DNA of 64,000 nucleotides. It comes from Methanofollis fontis (GTDB lineage Archaea; Halobacteriota; Methanomicrobia; Methanomicrobiales; Methanofollaceae). The stretch lies in contig NZ_PGCL01000001.1 of NCBI RefSeq assembly GCF_004297185.1, positions 186,001 to 250,000 of the forward strand. Reading direction: 5' to 3'. Below, piece after piece: positions 42,160 to 51,432 of this stretch. The translations under genes and the position numbers were made by a program. The first letter of the stretch is position 1, and each line of letters begins with the position of its first letter. The notes beneath the pieces were generated by a model. The model was not told the origin of the DNA. It saw only the letters and a list, made by a program, of their open reading frames with translations, and made no database searches.

Positions 42160-43058
42160 GATACTATTACAGCGCCGACACCCTGTTTGTCCGCGGCTCG
42201 TTCAGGGCGGCGAGCACCGGTGTCAACGGCGGTCTGGGCACGGTCTCGACCCTGCTCAACCATACAGTCCCTGAACACTTCGGGCACGCCGATCCCTCCC
42301 GCCACCTGCGGGAGATCACCGATGCCGCAGGCATGGGGGAGGACGCATTCGGGCTGCTGACGGCGGTGCCGATGCGCCATCTCTGCATCCTGCAGTACGA
42401 CTTCATCACGGTGTTCGTGACGGCCGGCGTCACCAACCCCAACCCTGACCCCGCCGTTCCCCATACGATCAATATCATCGTCACCTCGCGGGAGGGCTTT
42501 TCCGACGCCGCACTGCTGGGGGCGATCATCACCGTCACCGAGGCAAAGACCCGGGCGCTCCGCGACCTCGGTCGGACCTTCACCGGCACGACGACCGACG
42601 CCGTGATTGCCGCCTCCGAGGGGGAGGTCGTCCACGAATATGCCGGCCCCCTCACCGCCGCCGGGATGCGCATCTATGCCGCCGTGCTCAGGGGGGTCGC
42701 GGCGGCGCTCGACCGGCAGGAGGGGCGGGTGGAGGACACAGGGCCGTCGTATTTCATCTTCAGCCGCTACAACGGCGATCACTGGGTGGAGTGGCAACCC
42801 GAGGGGTGCCCCTATTATCCCTGCCATTTCCCCGGACAGGTCTGCGATTTCTGTTACTGCCCCTATTACCCATGCAGGGACGGCGATCTGGGCCACTGGG
42901 TGGAGAGTTCCTCGGGCGGGCAGGTCTGGAGCTGCAGCCGCTGCACTCTCCTCCACATCCCGGAGGTTGCCGACTATTACAAACAGAATCCCGAGGCGTC
43001 CCTCGACGAGCTGAAAAAGCTCAGGGCAACACTGGATACGAAGCGGTCAGGGGCCTGA
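42156..43058 (+). CDS. cbiZ: Adenosylcobinamide amidohydrolase CbiZ with Cys-rich C-terminal extension
   Basis: 300 aa. Residues 1-205 are Cbi[39 protein letters not shown] and GTTTDAV. The enzyme removes the aminopropanol side chain from adenosylcobinamide so that cobyric acid can be re-used in archaeal B12 salvage. About 90 further residues are cysteine-rich ([23 protein letters not shown], then CSRC) with two similar YYPC units, probably a zinc or iron-sulfur site. It overlaps the upstream NrdD-like gene (ATGA) and ends 36 bases before a T6 run. Confidence 0.9.
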   Translation: MRYYYSADTLFVRGSFRAASTGVNGGLGTVSTLLNHTVPEHFGHADPSRHLREITDAAGMGEDAFGLLTAVPMRHLCILQYDFITVFVTAGVTNPNPDPAVPHTINIIVTSREGFSDAALLGAIITVTEAKTRALRDLGRTFTGTTTDAVIAASEGEVVHEYAGPLTAAGMRIYAAVLRGVAAALDRQEGRVEDTGPSYFIFSRYNGDHWVEWQPEGCPYYPCHFPGQVCDFCYCPYYPCRDGDLGHWVESSSGGQVWSCSRCTLLHIPEVADYYKQNPEASLDELKKLRATLDTKRSGA

Positions 43059-43215
43059 AGGAAAATATCAGGGCCCGGACCGGGGCAGATCCCTTTTTTC
43101 GAATTGCGTCACTCTGAGAGGCGACGGCACCGGCCCCATCGCAAGACCTCTTCACCTCAGCCGACCAACAGATCCTGCAGCAGGGGCACGGATGTGCCCC
43201 CACGCGGAGAGTATC

Positions 43216-44016
43216 ATGGACGCACAGACATCTGCCGCACTCCTCGGGCTGGTCAGGGAGAAACGACCGCTCGTGCACCACATCACCAACACCGTGACGA
43301 TCAATGACTGCGCCAACATCACCATCTGCGCCGGCGGCGCCCCGGTGATGGCCGGGGCCGCCGAAGAGTCGGCAGAGATGGCGGCGGCGGCCGGTGCGCT
43401 GGTGCTGAACATCGGGACCCTGGACCCGGCCCAGGTGGAGTCGATGCTCAGGGCGGGCAGACGGGCAAACGAATGCGGCGTGCCTGTCATTCTCGATCCC
43501 GTGGGTGCCGGGGCGACCGCCCTGCGGACCGAGAGCGTGCTCAGGATCCTTGAGGAGGTGGAGGTTGCCGTCCTGAAGGGGAATGCCGGAGAGATCGGGG
43601 TGCTCGCCGGGACCGGCGGGACGGTGCGGGGCGTGGACTCGGGCGGGTGTGACGGCGACGCCGTCGAGACCGCCCGCACCTGCGCCCGGGCGACCGGGAC
43701 GGTGGTGGCGATGACCGGCATAGTGGACGTCGTCACCGATGGCGAGCGGTGCGTGCTGGTGCAAAACGGCGATCCCCTGATGGACCGCCTCTCCGGCACC
43801 GGCTGCATGGCCTCGTCGGTGGTCGGCTGTTTTGTCGCCGTCGCCGACGATCCCCTCTCCGGGGCCGCCGCAGCGCTGTGTGCCTTCGGGCTTGCGGGGG
43901 AGAGGGGCGCCGCCGCGGCCAGAGGACCATATTCCTTCAGGACAGGGCTCTTCGACGAACTCTATGCCCTCACGCCCGAAGACCTGGCGGGCGGTGCGCG
44001 GCTGGAGGCCGCCTGA
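43216..44016 (+). CDS. thiM: Hydroxyethylthiazole kinase
   Basis: 266 aa ribokinase-fold enzyme. N-terminal [17 protein letters not shown] and the catalytic-Cys region SGTGCMAS are characteristic. It phosphorylates 4-methyl-5-(2-hydroxyethyl)thiazole for thiamine salvage. ATG 43216 has GGAGAG upstream. Its TGA overlaps the thiE ATG by one base (TGATG), so translation is coupled. Confidence 0.95.
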   Translation: MDAQTSAALLGLVREKRPLVHHITNTVTINDCANITICAGGAPVMAGAAEESAEMAAAAGALVLNIGTLDPAQVESMLRAGRRANECGVPVILDPVGAGATALRTESVLRILEEVEVAVLKGNAGEIGVLAGTGGTVRGVDSGGCDGDAVETARTCARATGTVVAMTGIVDVVTDGERCVLVQNGDPLMDRLSGTGCMASSVVGCFVAVADDPLSGAAAALCAFGLAGERGAAAARGPYSFRTGLFDELYALTPEDLAGGARLEAA

Positions 44017-44690
44017 TGGGCTACGACCTCTATGTCGTCACCGATGCACGGATCGGCCGCGGCCGATCCCATATCGAGCAGGTCCGCCATGCCGTTGCCG
44101 GCGGGGCGGACGTCGTCCAGCTCAGGGACAAAGAGATGGACATCGCCGACCTGCTGCAGGCGGGGCGGGCGATCCGGGAGGTCACCCGGGAGGCGGGCGC
44201 CCTCTTCATCGTGAACGATCACCCGGATCTTGCCCTGGCGGCCGATGCCGACGGCGTTCATCTCGGTCAGGAGGACATCACCCCGGCGGCGGTGCGGGCG
44301 ATCGCCCCGCCGGGATTCATCATCGGGGTCTCGGTCGGGAACGTCGCCGAGGCGGTGGCGGCAGAGGCGGCGGGTGCCGATTATGTTGCCCTCAGCCCGA
44401 CCTTCTCGACGGACTCCAAGAGCGATGCGGGACCGGGGCAGGGGCTTGCAGTGCTGCGGGCGATCCGCTCCTCGGTCACCGTCCCGCTTGTGGCGATCGG
44501 CGGGATCACACCGGCGAATGTGGCGGAGGTGGTCGCCGCAGGTGCCGACGGCATCGCCGTAATCTCCGCCGTCGTCGGGCAGGAGGACGTGACCGGGGCA
44601 GCCCGACAGATGAAGCACCTGATAAAGGCTGCAAAAACGGAGCGGGTCGGCGAGGGTGAAACAACGGTGCCGGATCCACCCGCGGCCTGA
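44016..44690 (+). CDS. thiE: Thiamine-phosphate synthase
   Basis: 224 aa TIM barrel. VVQLRDKEM, IVNDHPDLALAADADGVHLGQED, GVSVGN and VAIGGITPANV are the ThiE active-site segments. It joins HMP-PP and thiazole phosphate to thiamine phosphate. It is coupled to thiM. The Gly/Ala-rich C-terminal tail of about 20 residues is not conserved. No TPP riboswitch is evident upstream of the pair. Confidence 0.95.
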   Translation: MGYDLYVVTDARIGRGRSHIEQVRHAVAGGADVVQLRDKEMDIADLLQAGRAIREVTREAGALFIVNDHPDLALAADADGVHLGQEDITPAAVRAIAPPGFIIGVSVGNVAEAVAAEAAGADYVALSPTFSTDSKSDAGPGQGLAVLRAIRSSVTVPLVAIGGITPANVAEVVAAGADGIAVISAVVGQEDVTGAARQMKHLIKAAKTERVGEGETTVPDPPAA

Positions 44691-44823
44691 CCGGAGATCA
44701 GGCAGACATAGAGAGGATTTTCAGGATTCACCCTCGCCAGAGCACGGGGCAGGACAGGATACAGAACTGCCGGTGACGGTGAAGAAATGCCGCTCCGCCC
44801 TCCGGCGGGAAACACCGATACGA

Positions 44824-44833
44824 GGAAAAAAGG
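44824..44833 (-). terminator. T-rich terminator after the DUF1858 gene
   Basis: Coding-strand CCCTTTTTTCC directly after the stop codon at 44835. Confidence 0.4.
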
Positions 44834-44834
44834 G

Positions 44835-45029
44835 TTACTGTTCGGAAATGCCGAGCGCCCCGAGGAGTTCCTCGAGCGGGATCCCGTGTGCCGCCGCCGC
44901 CTGGCGGATGCTCTCTCCACGGCCGATCGCACATCCGAGGCAGCCCATGCCAAAACGCATCAGGACATCTGCAGATTCCGGTTTTTCCTGGAGGAGCTCC
45001 AGAATTGTACTTTCAGCGGTGATCGCCAT
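44835..45029 (-). CDS. DUF1858 small redox-disulfide protein
   Basis: 64 aa. One helical domain: STILELLQEKPESADVLMRFGMGCLGCAIGRGESI, with the conserved GMGCLGCA (CxxC) of DUF1858, also called the hybrid-cluster-protein-associated redox disulfide domain. It probably acts as a small thiol or cluster-binding module. A TATA box (CTTATATACT, 45051-45059) lies about 26 bp before the ATG, indicating a leaderless transcript. It is divergent from the RPA operon. Confidence 0.88.
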   Translation of the reverse strand: MAITAESTILELLQEKPESADVLMRFGMGCLGCAIGRGESIRQAAAAHGIPLEELLGALGISEQ

Positions 45030-45050
45030 ATCAACCGTATTAGCCCCCGA

Positions 45051-45060
45051 AGTATATAAG
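45051..45060 (-). promoter_or_regulatory. TATA box of DUF1858 gene
   Basis: Coding-strand CTTATATACT centred about 26 bp before the ATG at 45029. Confidence 0.55.
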
Positions 45061-45100
45061 ATATGAAGGGGGCCGACACTTTCACACCGCCCACCCTATG

Positions 45101-45110
45101 GCTATATATC
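45101..45110 (+). promoter_or_regulatory. TATA box of RPA operon
   Basis: GCTATATATC about 37 bp before the ATG at 45143; a short leader with GGAGAT would result. Its presence argues against the earlier in-frame ATG at 45098. Confidence 0.5.
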
Positions 45111-45142
45111 CCGCTGTCACTGACGCTCATCTGGAGATCTAT

Positions 45143-46945
45143 ATGGACCTGAACGAAGCAGCAGAAAGAATCTCCCGGAAATTCCAGACCCAGAACGTGG
45201 AGGTCGATCCGGCCCTCGTAATGCGAAAACTGCAGACCCTTGTCGAGGAGTTCGGGGTGAACCTCCCTGAGGCCGAACGCACGGTGACCGCAGACCTCGG
45301 CAGGCAGTACAACCTCTCCCTCTCCCCCACCCAGACAACGACGGAACGGGAGATCGGGGGACTGGTGACCGGCGAATGGGTGACGATCGAGGGTCAGGTG
45401 GTCTCGATCACCATCCCGCCGACCGATGCGATCGCCCAGAGCGGGGTCATCGCCGACGCCTCGGGAGCGATTCAGTTCACGATGTGGGCGCGTGCCGGGC
45501 ATGAACCCCTCGAGGCAGGTCAGTGGTATCGCTTTGAATCGGCGGTGGTGGACGAGTACCGCGGCGTCCCCAAGGTGAACCTCCACCAGGGCACCACGAT
45601 CACACCCATCGAGGACAGGGCTCCGGTCACACCCGCGTATATAAACGTTGATGATCTCAGGCCCGGAATCGCCAGCGTCAGGGTGAAGATGGTCCAGGAA
45701 TGGGAAAACCGACACGAGCGGATCCTCCAGACCGGGCTTGTCGGCGACGAGAGCGGCAGAATAAAGTTCACCATCTGGAAGGAAGAGGGCAAAACGCCCC
45801 TCGCCCCCGATACCGTCTACGCAATCCGTTTTGCAACCGTCGAAGAATACCAGGGGCGCCTCTCCATCACCCTCAACACCGCCAACTATTCTGTGGACAG
45901 TGGCGAGATCGAGGTCGCCTCAGGCCCCGCCGGTACGCTCAAAAAAGAGAGCATCACCGGCAAGGTGGTCGCCCTCACCACGCCGGGCAGCCCATCCATC
46001 GCCCAGAGCGGGATCATCGCCTACCCGGAGGGCGCCATGACCTTTGTGGCATGGGCAAGTGCCGGCGCCCCGAAGATGGAGTACGGGCGGTGGTATAGGA
46101 TTGAAAACGCCTCGGTCGGCCAGTTCAGGGGGGCGCAACGGCTGAGCATCGGCGAGGAGACGAGCCTGACCGGGATCGAGAGCGACACCCCGATCGTCCC
46201 TGCCGTGATCCCGGTGCGGGACCTTGCCCCGGGCGTCGCCAGCGTCAGGGTGAAGATGGTCCAGGAGTGGGAAAACCGGCACGAGCGGATCCTCCAGACC
46301 GGCATCGTCGGCGACGAGTCAGGCACAACGAAGTTCACCATCTGGAAGGAGGAGGGGGTCGAACCCCTCAGCCCGAACACGGTCTATACCATCTATTATG
46401 CAACCGTCGACGAGTACCAGGGGCGCCTCTCCATCACCCTCAACGGGGCGATGCTCCTCGCAGAGGAGGGCGCCACCCTCGAGGTCGGGACCGGCGGCAC
46501 GACTATTTCCGGCGCAATCGTGAATGTCGGCCCGGGTTCGGGCCTGATCAAGCGCTGTCCGGTGGAGGGGTGCAACCGCGTCCTCTCGAAGCGGAACTAC
46601 TGCACGGTCCACGAGATCCAGACAGACTTCAGGTACGACCTGCGGATCAAGGCCGTGCTCGATGACGGGCAGAAGGCACACAATATCCTGATGCAGCGCG
46701 AGGCCGTCGAGGCCCTCAGCGGCCTCAGCCTCGATGAGGCGGTGAAGATGGCGACCGAGAGCCCGCTCGGCATGGACGATGTCTTCTACCGTCTGCGCGA
46801 CGGGATGATGGGGCGCTACTATGCCTGCACCGGCAGCGACCTGGGGGATACCCTGCTCGTCAGGGAGTGCAGACCCCTCGGACCTGATCGTGAGCGGCAT
46901 GCCGCCCTCCTCAACCATCTCGGAGGTGAGATGAATGCCAGCTGA
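45143..46945 (+). CDS. rpa: Replication protein A (single-stranded DNA-binding), multi-OB-fold
   Basis: 600 aa. Four OB-fold units (about 75-165, 185-285, 295-365, 372-480) are followed by a zinc knuckle near 485-510 (CPVEGCNRVLSKRNYC, then VH) and a C-terminal OB-like domain. Units 2 and 4 share a nearly identical stretch (ASVRVKMVQEWENRHERILQ). It coats single-stranded DNA in replication and repair. ATG 45143 has GGAGAT upstream and fits the TATA box. It overlaps the RPA-associated gene by 11 bp. Confidence 0.93.
   Translation: MDLNEAAERISRKFQTQNVEVDPALVMRKLQTLVEEFGVNLPEAERTVTADLGRQYNLSLSPTQTTTEREIGGLVTGEWVTIEGQVVSITIPPTDAIAQSGVIADASGAIQFTMWARAGHEPLEAGQWYRFESAVVDEYRGVPKVNLHQGTTITPIEDRAPVTPAYINVDDLRPGIASVRVKMVQEWENRHERILQTGLVGDESGRIKFTIWKEEGKTPLAPDTVYAIRFATVEEYQGRLSITLNTANYSVDSGEIEVASGPAGTLKKESITGKVVALTTPGSPSIAQSGIIAYPEGAMTFVAWASAGAPKMEYGRWYRIENASVGQFRGAQRLSIGEETSLTGIESDTPIVPAVIPVRDLAPGVASVRVKMVQEWENRHERILQTGIVGDESGTTKFTIWKEEGVEPLSPNTVYTIYYATVDEYQGRLSITLNGAMLLAEEGATLEVGTGGTTISGAIVNVGPGSGLIKRCPVEGCNRVLSKRNYCTVHEIQTDFRYDLRIKAVLDDGQKAHNILMQREAVEALSGLSLDEAVKMATESPLGMDDVFYRLRDGMMGRYYACTGSDLGDTLLVRECRPLGPDRERHAALLNHLGGEMNAS
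45671..46367 (+). repeat. Internal duplication in RPA, period 567 bp
   Basis: Two copies of about 130 bp coding ASVRVKMVQEWENRHERILQ and the following residues through TIWKEEG occur at 45671 and 46238, 567 bp (189 codons) apart and almost identical in DNA. They mark duplicated OB-fold units kept similar by recent duplication or gene conversion. Confidence 0.85.
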
Positions 46946-47543
46946 ACGAGCAATCACACCGCGCTATGAGCGCGAGCCCGCCCGCCGGGTGTTTGCGGCC
47001 GAACTGCGGGAGGCCACCCACCACTTCAAGGACGGCGAGGACGAGAAGAGCCCGACCTATGTGCTGCTGCCGACCGGCGAGCGCTGCAACCGGGTGTTCT
47101 TCGTGGGTTCGATGACCCAGAAGGAGAAACGCGGCGAGCAGAACATCTTCTACTCGGTGCGGGTCGTCGACCCCACCGGCACCTTCTATGTGACGGCAAG
47201 TTCGTACCAGGGCGAGGCAATGACCCAGGTCTCCCGGATCGATCCACCGGCATTTGTTGCTGTGGTCGGCAAACCGAACGTCTATGACGCTCCCGACGGA
47301 CGGGTCTTCGTCTCGATCCGGGCCGAATCGGTGACCGTCGTGGACCGGGAGATGCGGGACTGCTGGGTCCTGGACGCCGCCGAAGAGACGGTCCGGCGCA
47401 TCGACGCCCTCGAGACTCCAGAGGATGACGAGGAAGACCAGGTAAAGAAGGACGACAGAAAAAAGGCGCAGGAGCGCTACCGCGTCGATCTGGCGGCCTA
47501 CCGGCAGATGGTCTACGACGCCCTCGCCCAGATAGACATGTAA
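46935..47543 (+). CDS. RPA-associated protein (COG3390-type, single OB-fold)
   Basis: 202 aa. It begins with an arginine/proline-rich segment (PRYEREPARRVFAAELREA), then an OB-fold (TYVLLPTGERCNRVFFVGS, FYSVRVVDPTGTFYVTASSY, FVAVVGKPNVY) and an acidic/lysine-rich helical tail. These proteins are encoded next to RPA in euryarchaea and bind it or co-bind ssDNA. GGAGGTGAG precedes the ATG, inside the end of the RPA gene. Confidence 0.9.
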   Translation: MPAERAITPRYEREPARRVFAAELREATHHFKDGEDEKSPTYVLLPTGERCNRVFFVGSMTQKEKRGEQNIFYSVRVVDPTGTFYVTASSYQGEAMTQVSRIDPPAFVAVVGKPNVYDAPDGRVFVSIRAESVTVVDREMRDCWVLDAAEETVRRIDALETPEDDEEDQVKKDDRKKAQERYRVDLAAYRQMVYDALAQIDM

Positions 47544-47566
47544 GCCCCTCAGGGGCCCCATTTTTT
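47544..47566 (+). terminator. Hairpin terminator of RPA operon
   Basis: GCCCC-TCA-GGGGC starts right after the stop codon and is followed by CCCA and six T. Strong stem plus T run. Confidence 0.6.
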
Positions 47567-47694
47567 GAGAGATGCAGAGGGGATCCATCCCCGTCTGCGA
47601 TAAAAGATGATATTGGCTCAATTTTCTGATTTGGACCACAATAACTCATTTTAAGATATTTTTAGCGATTAACACACAAAATAAACATAATAAT

Positions 47695-47704
47695 CTATAA
47701 ATAT
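47695..47704 (+). promoter_or_regulatory. TATA box of large hybrid kinase gene
   Basis: CTATAAATAT at the end of an unusually AT-rich 100-bp stretch. It predicts a start near 47725-47730 and a leader of about 55 nt that begins with the hairpin at 47731-47767. Confidence 0.5.
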
Positions 47705-47730
47705 GATTGCTGCATCCTGAGAAATTAGAC

Positions 47731-47767
47731 GCCGCCGGCCCCCCGTTCCCCGGAGGGCGCCGGCGGC
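47731..47767 (+). promoter_or_regulatory. Strong GC hairpin in 5' leader of hybrid kinase
   Basis: GCCGCCGGC pairs perfectly with GCCGGCGGC, and the CCC/GGG inside can extend the stem. It ends 14 bases before the ATG at 47782 and sits at the predicted 5' end of the mRNA. It may protect the transcript or limit ribosome access. Confidence 0.5.
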
Positions 47768-47781
47768 AGGGGCAGACTGGG

Positions 47782-50700
47782 ATGATATCGGTCCTCTATG
47801 TCGATGACGAACCCCACCTCTCAGAGATCGCAACGGCATTTCTCGAGATCGATGGAGGGATCAGGGTCACAACTGCACCCGATGCAGCGGCGGCACTTGA
47901 CCTGATCGCCAGGGGCACCTATGACGCCATCGTCTCGGACTACCAGATGCCGGGGATGGACGGCATCGCATTCCTCAAGGAACTCAGGGCACGCGAGAAC
48001 TTCATCCCCTTCATTCTCTTCACCGGAAAGAGCAGGGAAGACGTGGCGATCGAGGCATTGAACAGCGGTGCCGACTACTATCTCCAGAAAAGCGCTGACA
48101 CCTCGACCCAGTTTGTAGAGCTCAGAAACCTGATCCAGCAGTCGCACCGACGCCGCACGGCGGAAATCGCCCACCAGGAATCAGAACACCGGTTCAGGAG
48201 CATCGTCGAAGACCAGAACGAGATGATCGCCCGTTTTCTCCCGGACGGACGGATCACATACGCAAACCCGGCGTTCTGTGCATTTTTTGGCATAGAACCC
48301 CGGAGCACAGAGGAGAACCGGATGAACGCACTGCCGCTGCCCGAGGAGCGGCGCCTCGTGCAGGAACACCTGCACTCGCTCTCGCCCGAGATACCGGTGC
48401 GGGAGATCACCCACCGCATCCAGCTCGCCGATGGGCGGATACGCTGGATACGCTCCTCAGACCGGGCGTTCTTCGATCCCGACGGAAACATCTGTGCCTA
48501 CCAGGCGGTGGCCCGGGACATCACCGAGATCAGGACCATCAGCGACTCCATGGCCTTCGGCGAACGGGTGCTCAGGATCATCGCAGGCAGCAATGACATC
48601 CTTACAGGTGAAGACAGCATCAAAATGATTTCAGATGCCATCGGCCAGATCACCGGAACCCTCACGGTGGGTCGGGCGCACCTCTGGAAGGAGATGGACG
48701 TGGGCGAACACCAGCCGTCGGCCGCCGCCCTGATCACCTGGAACCAGAAGGAGGGCGGATCAGAGATCCAGACCTTCCAGCCGAAAATGGCCGTCGCCCA
48801 CTCCTACCCCCTGCGCTGGCAGCAGATATTCCAGGGCGGCGAGAGCGTCGAAGGGGCAATCGACACTCTCCCGGTCGATGAGGCAGCATGGCTGGCAGAA
48901 TATGGGCACGCATCGATCCTCCTCGTCCCGATCATGATTAAAGGCACATTCTGGGGTTTTTTCGGGATCGAGAGCGCCTGTCCCGGACGAAGATGGGCAC
49001 CGGAAGAATACCGGATTCTCAACAATGTATCCGAGACCATCGGCAGAGTGGTCATCTGGTTCCAGACCAACCAGATTCTCATCGAGAACCAGGAAAAATT
49101 CAAGGCGATTGCAGAACGTGCACAGGACGCCATCATCATCGCCGACGGGCAGGACCGGGTGCACTACTGGAACCCGGCGGCGGAGCGGATGTTCGGTTTC
49201 TCGTTTCAGGAGATCGGTTGCCGCAGACTGCAGGAATGCATCCAGAATGGGGAGGGAGACGTCGAACGCTTCAGGAAGCAGCGGAAAGAGCTCATGACGA
49301 CAGGAACCAGTCCCCTGACCGCATGTGCGCACCGCATGGAAGGGCGGCGAAATGGCGGCGACACCTTTCCGGTCGAGGTGACGATCTCAGGTATCCAGAA
49401 GGACGAAGAGTGGATGGCCCTTGTCATCGCCAGGGACATCTCGGAGCAGAAGAGAATGGAAACTCTTCTGCGGCAGAGCGAGGAGGCCTACCGGACGATC
49501 TTCGACACCACCCTGGACGGCATGTTCGTGCTCGACGCCGAAACTCTCAGGATCGTGTTTGCCAATGGTGCCGCCCTGAAGATCATGGGGTGCGACCCGG
49601 TCGATAACTTTGAGGAGGTGAGCCTCTTTGATTTTATCCCGGAAGAGAGATGGGACGCCCTCGCCCGTATCATCAGGGACGATCTCTTCGGCGAGAACCC
49701 CCAGCACGTCCATGAACTCCCGGTGATCAGGCGTGACGGTATGGAGCGCTGGGTGCGTGTGGTGGGTAAAAAGGCGCTCTTCAGGGGGAAGACCGCAGGG
49801 ATCGTCTCCTGCATCGACATCACCGACCAGAAACACCTGGAGATGCGGCTTCGCAGGAGGGCAGAGATGGAGGTGATGGTCAGCAGCATCTCCACCCGCC
49901 TGCTGAACCTTAAGAGCGAACAGATGGAGGAGGGATTCACCGCTGCCCTCGGGTCCATATGCGGGGTGATCGGTGCCGATGCCGCCCACCTCTTCTGGCT
50001 GGACACCGAACAGCGGGGTGTCGAGGTAGTCTATGAGTGGTGTCTCGAGGGGTTGCCACCGGCGCGGGAGGTGGCGGTTTGCCTCATGACCGGCGACCAC
50101 CCCTGGTGGATGGAGCAGCTGCAGACATCGCGGCCGTTCCGGATCTCCCGGACCGCGGACCTCCCGCCCCAGGCGGCGGCCGAACGGGAGATCCTGGAGC
50201 ATTTCAATGTCAGGTCGACATTCTGCCAGCCCATCACCAGGAACGATCGGCCCTATGGGTTCCTCCTGTTTCATTCCATTCTCGGGGAACGGGAATGGGA
50301 CGAGGACGAAATCGCCATCTTCCACATCCTCGCCGACACATTTGCCGAGATCTATCTCCGCGGCCGTGCCGAGAAACGCCTCCAGGAGAGTGTGACACGG
50401 TTCAGGTCCTTTGTCGAGGGGACAAAGGACGTCTCGATGCGGCTTGTGATGCAGCCCGACGGTCCGCCAAACGTCGACTATCTCAGCCCCTCATGGGAGG
50501 AATTCATTGGTTACTCCAGAGAAGAGGTGTTCCGTGATCCGTTCTTCGGCCTGAAAGTTATCCATCCCGAAGACCGGGAACGGTTCATGGACATGCAGCG
50601 ACACCCGGAACAGCATGTGAACAGACCGTTGCAGTACCGCTACCGTCACAGGGATGGTCACTACATCTGGGCAGAAGAGTACGTGATCCCGGAGTATGAC

Positions 50701-51417
50701 AGCAAGGGGACGCTGGTCGCGGTCGAGACGGTGATTCACAGCATCGATCACATCAAACAGACCGAGGAGACGCTCAGGCAGATGAACTCCAAGCTCTCCC
50801 TCCTCGGGAGCATCACCCGCCACGACATCCTGAATCAGCTCACCGTGATCCAGGGCTACCAGGATATCCTCGTCGATTCAATCGCAGATCCGGCCTTACA
50901 ACCATTTTTCAACCAGCAGCAGGCAGCCATCGACCGGATCATCGGCCATATCGCCTTCATGAAGAGTTACCAGGAACTCGGTGCACGCCTTCCCGAGTGG
51001 CAGACGCTCTCCGAGGTGGCGAAACGGGCCGGGGCGCTCGCCAACCTCAACGGCACCGACCTCACGGTTGATGCCGACGGCTATTCAGTCTATGCCGACC
51101 CCATGCTTGAAAAGGTCTTCTTTAACTTCTATGACAACGCCCTCCGCCATGGCGGCGATGTGAAACATATCCGTGTCGCCTGCGAACCGCAGGAGAACTG
51201 TCTCCGCGTCATCGTGGAGGACGATGGCGCCGGCATTCCTGATGCCGACAAGGAAAAGATATTCAGACGCGGTGTCGGGAGGAACACCGGACTCGGGTTA
51301 TTCCTGGTCCGGGAGGTGCTCTTGATCACCGGTTTCTCCATCAAGGAGAACGGTGCCGAGGGGGAAGGGGCGCGCTTCGAGATAGAGGTGCCGGCAGGGA
51401 TGTACCGTCGGAACTGA
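47782..51417 (+). CDS. Receiver-PAS-GAF hybrid sensor histidine kinase
   Basis: 1211 aa, no membrane segments. An N-terminal receiver (ISVLYVDDEP, phospho-acceptor Asp in DAIVSDYQMPGMDG, Lys in FTGKS) is followed by PAS (about 135-260), GAF-like (270-430), PAS (435-570), PAS (570-690), GAF (695-865) and PAS (870-995) domains. The kinase core has the H-box ITRHDILNQ near 1010, NFYDNALRHGG, EDDGAGIP and GLGLFLVREVL. A receiver placed first suggests that an upstream kinase gates this one. No cognate effector is adjacent. The start at 47782 is set by the receiver fold. Confidence 0.9.
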   Translation: MISVLYVDDEPHLSEIATAFLEIDGGIRVTTAPDAAAALDLIARGTYDAIVSDYQMPGMDGIAFLKELRARENFIPFILFTGKSREDVAIEALNSGADYYLQKSADTSTQFVELRNLIQQSHRRRTAEIAHQESEHRFRSIVEDQNEMIARFLPDGRITYANPAFCAFFGIEPRSTEENRMNALPLPEERRLVQEHLHSLSPEIPVREITHRIQLADGRIRWIRSSDRAFFDPDGNICAYQAVARDITEIRTISDSMAFGERVLRIIAGSNDILTGEDSIKMISDAIGQITGTLTVGRAHLWKEMDVGEHQPSAAALITWNQKEGGSEIQTFQPKMAVAHSYPLRWQQIFQGGESVEGAIDTLPVDEAAWLAEYGHASILLVPIMIKGTFWGFFGIESACPGRRWAPEEYRILNNVSETIGRVVIWFQTNQILIENQEKFKAIAERAQDAIIIADGQDRVHYWNPAAERMFGFSFQEIGCRRLQECIQNGEGDVERFRKQRKELMTTGTSPLTACAHRMEGRRNGGDTFPVEVTISGIQKDEEWMALVIARDISEQKRMETLLRQSEEAYRTIFDTTLDGMFVLDAETLRIVFANGAALKIMGCDPVDNFEEVSLFDFIPEERWDALARIIRDDLFGENPQHVHELPVIRRDGMERWVRVVGKKALFRGKTAGIVSCIDITDQKHLEMRLRRRAEMEVMVSSISTRLLNLKSEQMEEGFTAALGSICGVIGADAAHLFWLDTEQRGVEVVYEWCLEGLPPAREVAVCLMTGDHPWWMEQLQTSRPFRISRTADLPPQAAAEREILEHFNVRSTFCQPITRNDRPYGFLLFHSILGEREWDEDEIAIFHILADTFAEIYLRGRAEKRLQESVTRFRSFVEGTKDVSMRLVMQPDGPPNVDYLSPSWEEFIGYSREEVFRDPFFGLKVIHPEDRERFMDMQRHPEQHVNRPLQYRYRHRDGHYIWAEEYVIPEYDSKGTLVAVETVIHSIDHIKQTEETLRQMNSKLSLLGSITRHDILNQLTVIQGYQDILVDSIADPALQPFFNQQQAAIDRIIGHIAFMKSYQELGARLPEWQTLSEVAKRAGALANLNGTDLTVDADGYSVYADPMLEKVFFNFYDNALRHGGDVKHIRVACEPQENCLRVIVEDDGAGIPDADKEKIFRRGVGRNTGLGLFLVREVLLITGFSIKENGAEGEGARFEIEVPAGMYRRN

Positions 51418-51432
51418 TAGCACCCCCGAGGT

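Noticed and set aside
43059-43215. TPP riboswitch ahead of thiM-thiE
   Set aside because: A CTGAGA hexamer is present (CACTCTGAGAGG), but the second conserved THI half (CTGGATAAT...CCAGCG...AGGGA) is missing and the spacing does not fit.
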